Source: an uncultured Methylobacillus sp. (GTDB taxonomy: Bacteria; Pseudomonadota; Gammaproteobacteria; Burkholderiales; Methylophilaceae). Taken from it: a stretch of DNA of 53,237 bases. The translations under genes were made by a program, and so were the position numbers. This document shows positions 1 through 9,294 of the stretch, piece by piece (positions within the stretch are counted from its first letter, which is position 1; each line of letters begins with the position of its first letter). A model generated the notes under the pieces. The model was given only the letters and a program-made list of their open reading frames with translations. It was not told the origin of the DNA and ran no database searches. The DNA lies in contig CAIJXJ010000006.1 of NCBI GenBank assembly GCA_903824575.1, forward strand, positions 1-53,237, given 5' to 3'.

Positions 1-596
1 ATGTTGAGAATCGCTCCAGGCCAGAAGGTCAGATTGAACAGAAGAACAATTTTCCGCCGATTTGATTCGAGTGAAGTCAGCAACCCAGATCTCCAGATTG
101 CCAACACTGCCTGCTTTATTGCAGCAAAAGCGGCTTCTCGTACAACACGTTCATCATGAAAGATTGCTAAGATGCCATTGAATGCACCCGCATAGACTGG
201 TTCCGAAATATAGGCGAAACCACCAGGCTTTAAGACCCTGCTGATTTCCAAAAATGCACTATCCATGCGTTCAACTGGTACATGATGCAGGGATTTGAAC
301 ATCGTAACAATGTCAAAGCTTGAATCATATGCAGGGATATCTTCTGCGGCCCCGTGTCCAAAGCGGACATTCTGGAGATCATTAATAGTAAGGTTTTTTT
401 CTAGCTGCGTTTCATCAACTTCTAATGCGAGAATAGAACCTGCCTTTAGTGCAATGGCACGAGTGATCTCAGCCTTCCCACAACCAAGTTCAAGTACGGC
501 GGCACTTTCTAAAGTGAGAAGCTGTCCGATGATATCTACTTCTTCAGCCACAAGACTCACCGCTGGAGCCGAAATCTTCAATTCATTGGCGTTCAT
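1..596 (-). CDS. SAM-dependent class I methyltransferase (3' end outside window)
   Basis: This is a class I (Rossmann-fold) methyltransferase; the substrate cannot be told. The glycine motif VLELGCGKAE (residues 34-43) is SAM motif I. An acidic residue follows (LEVDE, about 59-63). The block FDIVTMFKSLHHVP (95-108) and VLKPGG (121-126) match the Methyltransf_11 family. The start is the ATG at 594-596, which gives the family's usual short N-terminus. It lies 57 bp downstream of the pentapeptide-repeat gene on the same strand and is probably the last gene of the ArsR-linked cassette. After about residue 164 the protein stops resembling a typical methyltransferase tail. Another frame is also open there, so a frameshift or junction near the window edge is possible. 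Confidence 0.8.
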   Translation of the reverse strand, partial: MNANELKISAPAVSLVAEEVDIIGQLLTLESAAVLELGCGKAEITRAIALKAGSILALEVDETQLEKNLTINDLQNVRFGHGAAEDIPAYDSSFDIVTMFKSLHHVPVERMDSAFLEISRVLKPGGFAYISEPVYAGAFNGILAIFHDERVVREAAFAAIKQAVLAIWRSGLLTSLESNRRKIVLLFNLTFWPGAILN

Positions 597-653
597 TTTG
601 TCGTTTTACTTTTCATGGGCATCATTCCCCCTATCTGGTAGTCAAGGATTTTA

Positions 654-1619
654 TTAATGTGATTGCTGTTCTTCCACCTTGCAGTCCAAGCACTTACCCT
701 TAACGAGTTTAAACCCTTTGACGGTATCCAGTCCCTTAACATCCTTGAAGATTGCGCCATCCACATCGGCACTTTCAAGGTTTGATCCGGTCAGATCTGC
801 GCCGGTTAGATCTGCCTGTGCCAAGTCTGCACGATATAGGTTTGTGTTTCGAAGATTAGTACCTGTCAGATTGGCAAATCGGAAACCGGCGATATTAAGA
901 TCGGCACCTTCAAAATTTGCATTTGAGAAGTTCCCACCTACAGAATCGAACTTCATTTGCCCCATTGGCTGATTGCCTACATCCAGACCGAAGCGGCCGT
1001 TACGGACCTTGGCGGCGCTCATGTCTACATTACCTAAGGTGCCAATGACCCGTGCATGGGTCAAATTAGCACCCTTAAAGTTGGTCTTGTCGAAGATGGC
1101 CTGAAAGATGATGGCGTCTGTCAGGTCAGCACCACTCAAGTTGGCATTTTCAAGTCTGGCTAGATTGAGATAGGCGCGCTGCATATTTGCGCCACTCAGG
1201 TTCGCTCCCCTTAAGTAAGCGCCAAAGAAACTGGTATTGACCATCTTGCAATGATGTAAATCCATGCCGTCAAGTTCCAAATAGCCAGCATCCTTGTTTG
1301 AAAGATCGCAAGTCTTGCTCTGAATTTGCATGACAGCATCAGCTTGGCTTATCTTTTCGCGCTCTGGTTCTGCGCTTTTTGCATAGAACGCTTCGGCCTT
1401 AGCGATAGTTTCTGCTGGATGCATAAGGAAACCAGACTTGGAATCATCACTGCCGAAACAGTAGGTCTTGCCTTCGTAAATGGCGTTAATAGAACAATTC
1501 GTTTTGATCATTTGTCCGCTAGCCAGCCCAGCAGTGCAGTGATCACCAAACTCACCGGCTAGGGCAAGACTTGTAGCTAAAGATAATAAAAAGGTTACGG
1601 CAATTTTAAGTAGATTCAC
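654..1619 (-). CDS. Secreted pentapeptide-repeat protein
   Basis: A 321-residue exported protein. Residues 1-21 form a Sec signal peptide ending ALA-GE. A Cys-containing N-terminal region (C28, C42, C54, C104, C123) is followed by pentapeptide repeats of the A(D/N)LXX type from about 135 to 300, including ANLSGAN, ADLTDA and ADLAQADLTGADLTGSNL. The C-terminus has a CLDC pair. Pentapeptide repeats fold as a right-handed quadrilateral beta helix; no catalytic role can be read from them. The start is a GTG with AAGGAA placed about 6 nt upstream. It lies 58 bp after ccoG and 57 bp before the methyltransferase gene, consistent with co-transcription. The paired cysteines could bind metal or form disulfides in the periplasm; that is inference. 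Confidence 0.85.
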   Translation of the reverse strand: MNLLKIAVTFLLSLATSLALAGEFGDHCTAGLASGQMIKTNCSINAIYEGKTYCFGSDDSKSGFLMHPAETIAKAEAFYAKSAEPEREKISQADAVMQIQSKTCDLSNKDAGYLELDGMDLHHCKMVNTSFFGAYLRGANLSGANMQRAYLNLARLENANLSGADLTDAIIFQAIFDKTNFKGANLTHARVIGTLGNVDMSAAKVRNGRFGLDVGNQPMGQMKFDSVGGNFSNANFEGADLNIAGFRFANLTGTNLRNTNLYRADLAQADLTGADLTGSNLESADVDGAIFKDVKGLDTVKGFKLVKGKCLDCKVEEQQSH

Positions 1620-1677
1620 AGCAATTTCCTTTTGAATTTAATTTCGACAAATTTAATAGCGGGTTTGAAAACATTGG

Positions 1678-3117
1678 CTATTTTTCTGAATCAAAGCTCT
1701 CATGTCTTACCACTTGTTTCTCTGGGTTCGACAGAGGGACAATAATGAAGTTGAAACTCTTTGTGCTTTTTGCCGTCACTTCGTCCAAATCCACCTTGAC
1801 TGGAATCTTCATGTCTTTACCAGGCTGAATAGTCAGCGGATTACCTGAAGGACCAAAATGAAGGCTGTTCTCCGGCAAACCTTCAGTCTTGATTAGATAT
1901 TGCTCGGCAAGTTGCACTTTATTGACCAAGTGAATTTCATACCGGTTGCGTACCGTTCCATTGGACATCTCGATGTATAGCGGTTGTCGTACCTGAGCGA
2001 TACGGACCTCAAAATCAGTACGCGTTTCAAAGTTGTAGACCAGCACACCTAGCATAAGAATCAAGGCACCGGCATAACCCAGAACTTTGAGGCGCATGAA
2101 GTCCAAATGCGGCTTGCCTGGCTTATCTTTCTGCAAATTGTTTTCGGAATCGTATCGCACCAATCCCCGTTCCCATCCGAGAGAATCCATGATGGTGTTG
2201 CAGGCATCGATACAAAGACCGCAGGAAATACACTGATATTGAAGGCCTTTACGAATATCAACGCCGGTCGGACAAACCTGCACGCAGTAGCCACAGTCAA
2301 CGCAGTCGCCATGCCCCTTGGCTTGACGCTGTTCCAACGTATGAACCCCGGTTTTTGCCACGATACGGCCTGCTGTCCCTTCACCACGTTTTAAGTTGTA
2401 TGCAGGTACCAAGGTGTCAGACTCGTACATAACGCTCTGAAAACGAGCATATGGACACATGTAGATGCATACTTGTTCTCGTAACAAGGCACCTGCGAGA
2501 AAAGTGGAAATGGTCAGGAACACCACGCCGTAATAGGCAGTTGAATTGGCGTCACCTATGAAAAAGCGAACAAAAAATTCCGGGTTGTGATTGAAGTAGG
2601 CAATAAAACTGAATGCCGTCCAGAACGACAGCAGTAGCATCAAGACTCGCGCACCTCCGACCTTGAGGACTTTTTCCACATTCCACGGCTGTTTCATCAA
2701 CCTGATCCGCGCCGGCCGTTCACCTTGGATGATGTGCTCGATCAACATGAAGGCGTCCGTCCACAGCGTCTGGAAGCAGAAATAGCCACACCATGCGCGA
2801 CCGATCAGGCCGGTGGTAAAGAACAGTAAAGCTCCGGAGATAAACAACACTAACGATAGCAAGAAAATATCCTGCGGATAAATGACCAGATCGAACAAGA
2901 AGAAACGGCGGGAGACCAGATCAAACAACACGGCCTGATGGGATCCGCTCGGTCGCGCCCATGGCAACCATGGCAGTAAAAAATAGGTTGCATAGGCCAG
3001 CAATAGTATTCCGGTCTTCAAATTACGGAACTGCCCCTTCACTGTACGGGTGTAGATGGGGATGCGCTTCTTATAAAGCGGCATTTCGATTTCGTCTTCA
3101 AGTTCCTGGATAGCCAT
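1678..3117 (-). CDS. ccoG: Cytochrome c oxidase accessory protein CcoG (FixG/RdxA family)
   Basis: A polyferredoxin membrane protein of 479 residues, the usual length of CcoG. CcoG reduces Cu(II) to Cu(I) for copper insertion into cbb3-type oxidases (family knowledge). N-terminal membrane segments carry the Cys pairs C110/C114 and C217/C221 (the latter in CIYMCP). Two 4Fe-4S clusters follow, with ligands at about 272/275/278/282 and 296/299/302/306 (CVDCGYCVQVCP and CISCGLCIDAC). A C-terminal Ig-like periplasmic domain is preceded by another membrane segment near 343-362. No ccoNOP genes are in view. Instead ccoG follows an efflux operon after a 214-bp gap, suggesting a role in metal handling for this cassette as well as, or instead of, oxidase assembly. 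Confidence 0.93.
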   Translation of the reverse strand: MAIQELEDEIEMPLYKKRIPIYTRTVKGQFRNLKTGILLLAYATYFLLPWLPWARPSGSHQAVLFDLVSRRFFLFDLVIYPQDIFLLSLVLFISGALLFFTTGLIGRAWCGYFCFQTLWTDAFMLIEHIIQGERPARIRLMKQPWNVEKVLKVGGARVLMLLLSFWTAFSFIAYFNHNPEFFVRFFIGDANSTAYYGVVFLTISTFLAGALLREQVCIYMCPYARFQSVMYESDTLVPAYNLKRGEGTAGRIVAKTGVHTLEQRQAKGHGDCVDCGYCVQVCPTGVDIRKGLQYQCISCGLCIDACNTIMDSLGWERGLVRYDSENNLQKDKPGKPHLDFMRLKVLGYAGALILMLGVLVYNFETRTDFEVRIAQVRQPLYIEMSNGTVRNRYEIHLVNKVQLAEQYLIKTEGLPENSLHFGPSGNPLTIQPGKDMKIPVKVDLDEVTAKSTKSFNFIIVPLSNPEKQVVRHESFDSEK

Positions 3118-3331
3118 GATGAAATTCCCTTGTGTTGAGTTTTGATAGTCAAGTTAACGATCTAGTTTCTCTATGTCCAAAGCTTTGAGCACAAACTTTT
3201 CAAAAATGTGTTCAGACGCGCCTGTTTCATCTATTAATACAACATCAGCTACAACTTCTCAGATTATTCTTTCAGTTTTGTTAGAGGTCGCGTAATCCTG
3301 ATCAATCCAAATATGAGCGACATCCTTAAAT

Positions 3332-4741
3332 TCAGTGCTTGGAACTGCAAGAAAGCACCGCATTAACCTCAGCGAGATGGGTTTCATCAAGATTTCCAAC
3401 ACTGGCATACAACCCTAAATAAGCCAGAAGTAACTGGTAACGAGCTAGTGATAATGATCTTGTTGCGTTGAAATACTCTTGCTCAGCGTTAAGGACATCC
3501 AGATTTGTTCGATCACCCACCTCGCGACCGAGGCGTGTGGCCTCCAGTTTGACTTGTGATGAATGTAACGCCTGCAGGAGCGCTTTGACCCTACTTTGCC
3601 CAACCGTCACCCCTAACCATGTTGCCCTAGCCTCCTGCCCGGCCTTTAGCCGCATGGCTTCAAGTTCATATCCGGCCTGCTGTTCAAGTGCAACGGCTTC
3701 ACCCATCTTGGCGTCCCGCATGCCGCCGGTGAAAATTGGTATGGTGAGTTGCATACCGATACTGAATGCATGATTCGACAATCCGGAGTTAAAACCTCCA
3801 CCCATGCCGCTCAATTGTTCTTGTCCAGCTTGAGCAAGCAGGTTAAGAACTGGAGCATTTGTTGCTCGATGCTTGTCAATTTCGTCACGAGCGATGTCCC
3901 GATGAATACTCTGGATTCTCAGATTTGGGCTGTTGGCCTGTGCTAAAGATACCCAGTCAGCCATGGCCCCACCGTTGAACTTCTGAAAATCAGTTTGATC
4001 GTTCAGGCATGACAGCGTGTTACTAGTGTCCCCGGTAAAATCTGCAAGTATTGCTCGCTTGATCTGCAGCGCAGTTTCGACTTCAAGCTGATCGGACGCC
4101 AGCAAGTCGTCTCGTGCCACGGCTTCATTGCTATCGGTAATGGGTAGATCACCCTCATCGAAGCGGGCCTTGGCCACCTTTAAGGCTTCCCCAACTGCCG
4201 CTCTCTGGGCCTTGATTGAATACAGATTATCTTCTGCCAGCAGGACGTCAAAATAAGCCTTGGAAACACGCAACATCAGTTGCTGTTCTTCAGCACCTAA
4301 TTTCACCTCTGCCATTTCTGCTTGGCGGGTGAGTTGACGGGCCGCTGTAAAATGTTCAGCGTCGAATATTGGCTGTTCGATGCTGACATTCCATCGTAAA
4401 TCTGTTCCCTGATTAGTTTGCGTCGTAAAGTTTGCGCCTGTTGCCGAACCCATGCCTGGCGCAGAAAACTGAGCGTCACTTATTTTGTTGTAGGCGTTGG
4501 TCAGGCCTGCACCTGCCGTAAAATTGACTTGAGGAAGTTTCAACGCATGAGATTGCTCAGTTTTTTTCTGCCCCACTTCAGCCCCGGCACGAGCTGCGGC
4601 TAAGGTTGGATCAATCTGAAAGGTAGCATGCCAGGCATCAAGCAAATCAAATGCGTGAGCGCTACTTGCCGTCAGTAGTATTAACGAGACACAGTAAAAT
4701 CGCATTCGCATAGAAAATGGCAGATTTATCATGATTCGCAT
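3332..4741 (-). CDS. TolC-family outer membrane efflux channel
   Basis: An outer membrane factor of the TolC family, about 469 residues. A signal peptide ends SSAHA-FD. Two OEP repeats of long alpha-helical coiled coil follow; the second includes RLGREVGDRTNLDVLNAEQ, a typical TolC motif region. It would form the exit duct for the RND pump encoded just upstream. The start chosen is the ATG at 4739-4741; a TTG one codon earlier and later in-frame ATGs are also possible, because no strong Shine-Dalgarno decides. The gene begins about 4 bp after the DUF2892-like gene, so the pump genes appear translationally linked. Confidence 0.88.
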   Translation of the reverse strand: MRIMINLPFSMRMRFYCVSLILLTASSAHAFDLLDAWHATFQIDPTLAAARAGAEVGQKKTEQSHALKLPQVNFTAGAGLTNAYNKISDAQFSAPGMGSATGANFTTQTNQGTDLRWNVSIEQPIFDAEHFTAARQLTRQAEMAEVKLGAEEQQLMLRVSKAYFDVLLAEDNLYSIKAQRAAVGEALKVAKARFDEGDLPITDSNEAVARDDLLASDQLEVETALQIKRAILADFTGDTSNTLSCLNDQTDFQKFNGGAMADWVSLAQANSPNLRIQSIHRDIARDEIDKHRATNAPVLNLLAQAGQEQLSGMGGGFNSGLSNHAFSIGMQLTIPIFTGGMRDAKMGEAVALEQQAGYELEAMRLKAGQEARATWLGVTVGQSRVKALLQALHSSQVKLEATRLGREVGDRTNLDVLNAEQEYFNATRSLSLARYQLLLAYLGLYASVGNLDETHLAEVNAVLSCSSKH

Positions 4742-4744
4742 CAA

Positions 4745-4954
4745 TTAACAGCCGCCCTTAATGCCAATATTACGCAGGATGCTTTCCATCAAACACCAGC
4801 TAGTAATGCCACTTTGCAATAGATTGATGCCAACAAAAGCCGTGAAATAAAGCCAATAATGGCTCACAAATATCGGGCTATCCGAAACGCCCAACGCCAG
4901 CGACAGAAGGATGAAAAACCCTGCGAAGATACGAACAAGTTTCCATGTTGTCAT
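4745..4954 (-). CDS. Small inner-membrane protein, DUF2892 (YgaP-TM-like)
   Basis: A 69-residue protein with two hydrophobic segments (about 8-24 and 31-48) and a short Cys-containing tail (C54, C69). It resembles the DUF2892 family, the membrane-anchor module also found in rhodanese YgaP. A good AGGAGA ribosome site lies 6 nt before the ATG. It sits between the RND permease (18 bp upstream) and the TolC-type gene (immediate), so it is part of the pump operon. It may be a small accessory subunit of the permease, but the sequence does not show a function. Confidence 0.75.
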   Translation of the reverse strand: MTTWKLVRIFAGFFILLSLALGVSDSPIFVSHYWLYFTAFVGINLLQSGITSWCLMESILRNIGIKGGC

Positions 4955-4972
4955 CTTTTTCTCCTGATAGAT

Positions 4973-7900
4973 TTATTTGAATTCATGCTGGTAAGCCGCA
5001 AAATAGAGCAGCGGAATGACGATCAGCGTTAGCATGGTTGACACCAGAATTCCGAAAATGAGAGAGATAGCCAGTCCGTTGAATATTGGGTCATCCAGGA
5101 TGAAGAATGCTCCCAGCATGGCTGAAAGTGCTGTCAGCACGATAGGTTGAGCCCGAGTAATGGCAGAATTAACCACGGCGACTTTGAAAGGCTTGCCATC
5201 CGCAATTTCAAGGTTGATAAAGTCCACGAGCAAAATGGAATTTCTGACGATGATGCCTGCCAGAGCAATCATGCCGATCATGGAGGTCGCAGTAAATTGC
5301 GCGCCTAGCAGGGCGTGACCTGGCATTACTCCAATAATAGTCAGGGGAATTGGAGCCATGATGATGAGCGGTGTCAGATAGGAGGAAAACTGGGCCACCA
5401 CCAGCAGATAAATCAAAATCAAACCAACCGCATAGGCGGCTCCCATGTCGCGGAAAGTCTCATAAGTCACTTGCCACTCGCCATCCCATTTGACTGAGAA
5501 ACTCTTCTGGCTGTCGTCCGGTTGCCGAATGAAGTATTCCCCGAGCGCTCCACCAGCTGGAGTCTTGATGCTCCCGAGTGCGTGGCGCAGTGCGAACATG
5601 CCGTAAAGCGGACTATCCAGAGTGCCTGCCATATTGCCAACCACATAACTGACTGGCAGCAAATCCTTGTGATAGATCGGCTGTTCACGCAATGATTTCT
5701 GAATGCTAACCAGTTCTTGTATTGGGACCAGTTTGCCGCTGGATGACTGCACTTCCAGCTTCAACAAGGCATCGATGCTGCCTTGTTCGGCGACTGGCAA
5801 ACGAAGGCGTGTTCCAACAGGATACTTGTTCGCGTCATGCAGATAAGTCACATCTTCACCGGCAAATCCGGCACGAAGTGTGCTGATAATGGCCGCCTGA
5901 GTGACGCCCAACAAAGATGCCTTCTTCCGGTCGACAACAAGATCAAGTTTCGTTGCATCTTCGATCCGGCTCTCATCCGTATCAACAATATCTGCCGTGC
6001 GATTAAATGCTTGATGCAGAGATTTGGCGATCATTAAGCGTCCAGCATCATCCGGCCCATAAACTTCGGCGACAATAGGTGACAACACTGGCGGGCCAGG
6101 AGGCACCTCCACCACCTTAACTTTGGCACCAAACGCATAGGCAATTTTGACGAGTTCCGGCCTGACACGGCTAGCGATGCCATGGCTCTGTTCACTGCGA
6201 TGATCCTTGTCCACCAGATTAACCTGAATCTCGCCGACTTCTCCGCCGCTCCTCAGGTAATACTGCCGCACCAGTCCGTTGAAATTGATCGGCGCTGACA
6301 ATCCTACATAAGCCTGATAGTTAGTTACCTCCGGCAGCGTACCCAGATACGCCGTCATCGCATGCAGCACGGTGGCAGTGTTCTCTGGCGGCGTACCGCC
6401 CGGCATGTCCACCACCACCTGGAATTCCGACTTGTTATCGAAAGGAAGCATTTTCATGACCACCAGTTTGGCAACGGGCAACCATAGTGAAATTCCAATC
6501 AGACCTAGTACAGCAATACCGAGCTTTAATCTGTTGCGACTCCCGCTAATGTCATCCAGGAATGGCGTGAATATTTTTCTTATAAAGGGCTCTACAGGGC
6601 TTTTTCGTTGTTGACTGTGATTGGTTTGTTTGAGCCACAGTCGTGATAACCAAGGCGTTACAATAAATGCAACGGCCAATGAGATCAGCATGCCCATGCT
6701 GGCATTGATCGGGATAGGACTCATGTACGGCCCCATCAAGCCACTAACAAACGCCATCGGCAGTAATGCGGCGATCACAGTTAATGTCGCGAGGATAGTC
6801 GGACCGCCCACTTCATCGACCGCCAACGGAATCAGATCTGTCATGCGCATTTCTGGATTCATCTTCATGTGCCGGTAGATGTTTTCTACGACGACGATGG
6901 CGTCATCGACCAGGATTCCAATCGAAAAAATCAAGGCAAACAAGGACACACGATTCAAGGTAAAGCCCCAAGCCCATGAGGCAAACAAGGTGGCCATCAG
7001 GGTCAGCACCACGGCTGACCCGACAATGCCAGCTTCGCGCCTTCCCAGCGCAATAAGCACCAAAGTGATGACGGCACAGGTGGCAAAGATCAGCTTCTTG
7101 ATCAGTTTCACTGCCTTGTCATTGGCAGTGTTGCCATAGTTGCGGGTAATTTCTACCCCAACTTCATTGGGAATTAGCACATTTTTCAATTGATCAAGTG
7201 TGATAATGACCGAGTCAGTCACGGTAACCGCATTTTGACCTGGTTTTTTGGTAACGCTGATCGTTACGGCAGGATATTCGCCAGACTTGTTATTTCCTGA
7301 ACCGAACCAGACATATTTTTCCGCTAGCGGTGGGCCATCTCGGACTTCTGCCACGTCCTGCAGGAATACCGGGCGCCCCTGATGCACCCCTACGACCAAC
7401 TCTGCCACATCGTTTGCACTGGTGAGGTACTTTCCAGCTTCCAGTGAGATAGATTTGTTGTTGTCTATCATCTCGCCAAGAGGCGCACCAAGATTGGCTG
7501 ACCTCAATGCCAGCCTTAGATCTGGCAAAGTGATGCCAGAAGCTGCCATCCGAATCGGATCAATGTCTATGTTGATTGCTCGACCTGGACCACCAAAAGT
7601 AACTACTTCCCGCACACCTTTTACATGCTTGATTTCTGCTTCAAGCGTATGTGCAATTCGTTCCAGTTCATAGGCGCCCTGCATATTATTTTTCGCATAC
7701 AGGGTCGCGGTCAGAATCGGAACATCGTCTATGCCCTTGGGTTTGACGATAGGTTCACCTACACCCAGATTTTTTGGAAGCCAATCCTGATTGGACTGGA
7801 TAGTGTTGTACAAGCTGACCAATGCCTCAGTACGATGGACGCCTACCTCAAACTGAACGGTAATGATGGCGAGTCCGGGACGCGAGACCGATGTGACATG

Positions 7901-8152
7901 CTCGGTATTTTCAATCTGAGACAAAACCTGCTCTGCAGGTATGGCCACCATCTGTTCGACATTCTTGGCTGACGCGCCTGGGAATGGAATGATGACATTG
8001 GCCATGGTCACATCGATTTGTGGTTCTTCCTCGCGAGGAGTGACCAGAATCGCGAATCCACCCAACAACAGAGCCATGAGCGCGATAAGAGGCGTAATGG
8101 GGGCGCCAAGAAACAGCTGCGCAATACGACCGGAAATGCCGAGGGATTTCAT
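4973..8152 (-). CDS. RND efflux permease (AcrB/HAE-like)
   Basis: A 1059-residue proton-driven resistance-nodulation-division permease of the inner membrane, full length for the family. TM1 is preceded by a short cytoplasmic helix. The segment GILVDDAIVVVEN in TM4 carries the paired Asp of the proton relay, as in drug-type (HAE) pumps rather than the single-Asp HME metal pumps. The two halves each have a large periplasmic loop. The N-terminal TPREEEPQI marks a COG0841 subgroup distinct from classical AcrB. It starts 10 bp after the adaptor gene and is followed by the DUF2892-like protein and the outer membrane channel. The substrate is unknown; the ArsR repressor next door points to a soft metal, sulfur species or redox-active compound (inference). 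Confidence 0.92.
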   Translation of the reverse strand: MKSLGISGRIAQLFLGAPITPLIALMALLLGGFAILVTPREEEPQIDVTMANVIIPFPGASAKNVEQMVAIPAEQVLSQIENTEHVTSVSRPGLAIITVQFEVGVHRTEALVSLYNTIQSNQDWLPKNLGVGEPIVKPKGIDDVPILTATLYAKNNMQGAYELERIAHTLEAEIKHVKGVREVVTFGGPGRAINIDIDPIRMAASGITLPDLRLALRSANLGAPLGEMIDNNKSISLEAGKYLTSANDVAELVVGVHQGRPVFLQDVAEVRDGPPLAEKYVWFGSGNNKSGEYPAVTISVTKKPGQNAVTVTDSVIITLDQLKNVLIPNEVGVEITRNYGNTANDKAVKLIKKLIFATCAVITLVLIALGRREAGIVGSAVVLTLMATLFASWAWGFTLNRVSLFALIFSIGILVDDAIVVVENIYRHMKMNPEMRMTDLIPLAVDEVGGPTILATLTVIAALLPMAFVSGLMGPYMSPIPINASMGMLISLAVAFIVTPWLSRLWLKQTNHSQQRKSPVEPFIRKIFTPFLDDISGSRNRLKLGIAVLGLIGISLWLPVAKLVVMKMLPFDNKSEFQVVVDMPGGTPPENTATVLHAMTAYLGTLPEVTNYQAYVGLSAPINFNGLVRQYYLRSGGEVGEIQVNLVDKDHRSEQSHGIASRVRPELVKIAYAFGAKVKVVEVPPGPPVLSPIVAEVYGPDDAGRLMIAKSLHQAFNRTADIVDTDESRIEDATKLDLVVDRKKASLLGVTQAAIISTLRAGFAGEDVTYLHDANKYPVGTRLRLPVAEQGSIDALLKLEVQSSSGKLVPIQELVSIQKSLREQPIYHKDLLPVSYVVGNMAGTLDSPLYGMFALRHALGSIKTPAGGALGEYFIRQPDDSQKSFSVKWDGEWQVTYETFRDMGAAYAVGLILIYLLVVAQFSSYLTPLIIMAPIPLTIIGVMPGHALLGAQFTATSMIGMIALAGIIVRNSILLVDFINLEIADGKPFKVAVVNSAITRAQPIVLTALSAMLGAFFILDDPIFNGLAISLIFGILVSTMLTLIVIPLLYFAAYQHEFK

Positions 8153-8162
8153 GGGATGATCC

Positions 8163-9191
8163 TCAACGTCCCACCGCCATTAGTGGATCAAGAACCACTT
8201 GTTCACCTGCTGATAAGCCAGAGAGAATCTCTATTTCACCACCCCTCTGTCGGCCCAGTCGTAGTTGTCTAAGGTGCGGGTGACCGTTTCGATCAAGTAC
8301 ATAGACTGCGGTCAACTCACTGCGTCGGACGATGGATTGCATTGGGACGTGGATACGCCCGCCGGCAACATTAGCAATGATCGGGAAATTCACTCGGGCA
8401 AACATGCCCGGGGTAATGTCTCTGGTATTAACTGGAAGCTGTATCCGGACTTGAACGACATGACTTACAGGATCAGCCACTGGCAATACCCTCATGTCAG
8501 TGCCGGTTAGAACTGATCTGCCTGCAATTTCGACCTGAATTGCAGCTCCATTTTTAATACTCGCGAGCTGGCTCTGTGGGACGCTGGCAACAACCCGCAT
8601 ATGATCTGGGTCATAAATCGACAACAGTGGCTTGTCTGGAATGACCATACTACCGATTTCTGTCATCACCTCTGACACCACCCCGGCATAGGGCGCTGTT
8701 AGTGCATGCATGCCGATCTGCACGCGGGACATGCCGCTTATGGCACGGGTGGCATTTGCTGCAGCCTCGGCACTCTTGAATTCAGACTCGGCGCGCTCCA
8801 TGGCCGCTTTGCTGATGTACTGCTTTTCATACAGATGTTGCTTGCGTTCGTATTCACTGCGTGCTGCCGTTAATTGTGCCTGCGCTGCCTGCACCTGCGC
8901 CTGATTCGTTAATCCCTGCTGTTCTGCAAGCCTGGTATCAACACGTACAAGCAACTGTCCGGATTTGACTGCGTCACCGCTCTTGACCATTAACGTGGTG
9001 ACAGTACCTGTCACTTGGGCTGACACAACGCTGCTCTTTACCGCCTCGACAACACCCTCTGCTGTGAAAACGGCGTCTCCGCTAGAGACTTTGGTTGTGA
9101 TCGTGGCGATCTGCCCAGCAAAGGCAGTGCCCGATATTGCCAAGGCAAATAACATAACAAAAAAATGATTTCTAAATAAATTCATGTTCAC
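8163..9191 (-). CDS. RND efflux periplasmic adaptor (membrane fusion protein)
   Basis: A periplasmic adaptor of the HlyD/AcrA family, about 342 residues. A signal peptide (ending GTAFA-GQ) is followed by a biotinyl-lipoyl-like half motif (SAQVTGTVTTLMVKSGDAVKSG, broken by the hairpin), a short alpha hairpin rich in Ala/Gln (about 70-125), and the second lipoyl half with a beta barrel (TAPYAGVVSEVMTEIGSMV). The outer start is a GTG. The ATG two codons downstream (9183-9185) is equally plausible, and neither has a strong ribosome site. It is the first gene of the efflux operon, divergent from arsR with 103 bp between start codons. Confidence 0.9.
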   Translation of the reverse strand: MNMNLFRNHFFVMLFALAISGTAFAGQIATITTKVSSGDAVFTAEGVVEAVKSSVVSAQVTGTVTTLMVKSGDAVKSGQLLVRVDTRLAEQQGLTNQAQVQAAQAQLTAARSEYERKQHLYEKQYISKAAMERAESEFKSAEAAANATRAISGMSRVQIGMHALTAPYAGVVSEVMTEIGSMVIPDKPLLSIYDPDHMRVVASVPQSQLASIKNGAAIQVEIAGRSVLTGTDMRVLPVADPVSHVVQVRIQLPVNTRDITPGMFARVNFPIIANVAGGRIHVPMQSIVRRSELTAVYVLDRNGHPHLRQLRLGRQRGGEIEILSGLSAGEQVVLDPLMAVGR

Positions 9192-9231
9192 TCTAGTAAT
9201 GTAACTTTATGTCAATATATAACCATTTAGC

Positions 9232-9261
9232 TATACAGTCAATAATAATTAAGTGTATAAT
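9232..9261 (+). promoter_or_regulatory. arsR promoter with candidate ArsR operator
   Basis: A perfect -10 hexamer TATAAT lies at 9256-9261, 33 bp before the arsR ATG. A perfect inverted repeat TATACA-N16-TGTATA (9232-9237 and 9254-9259) spans the -35 to -10 interval. A repressor bound there would block arsR and could also affect the divergent pump genes. No good -35 hexamer is visible. The operator assignment is inference from position and symmetry. Confidence 0.4.
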
Positions 9262-9294
9262 TGCGTCATCTGATAGACTCAATTGGAGTTGTTC

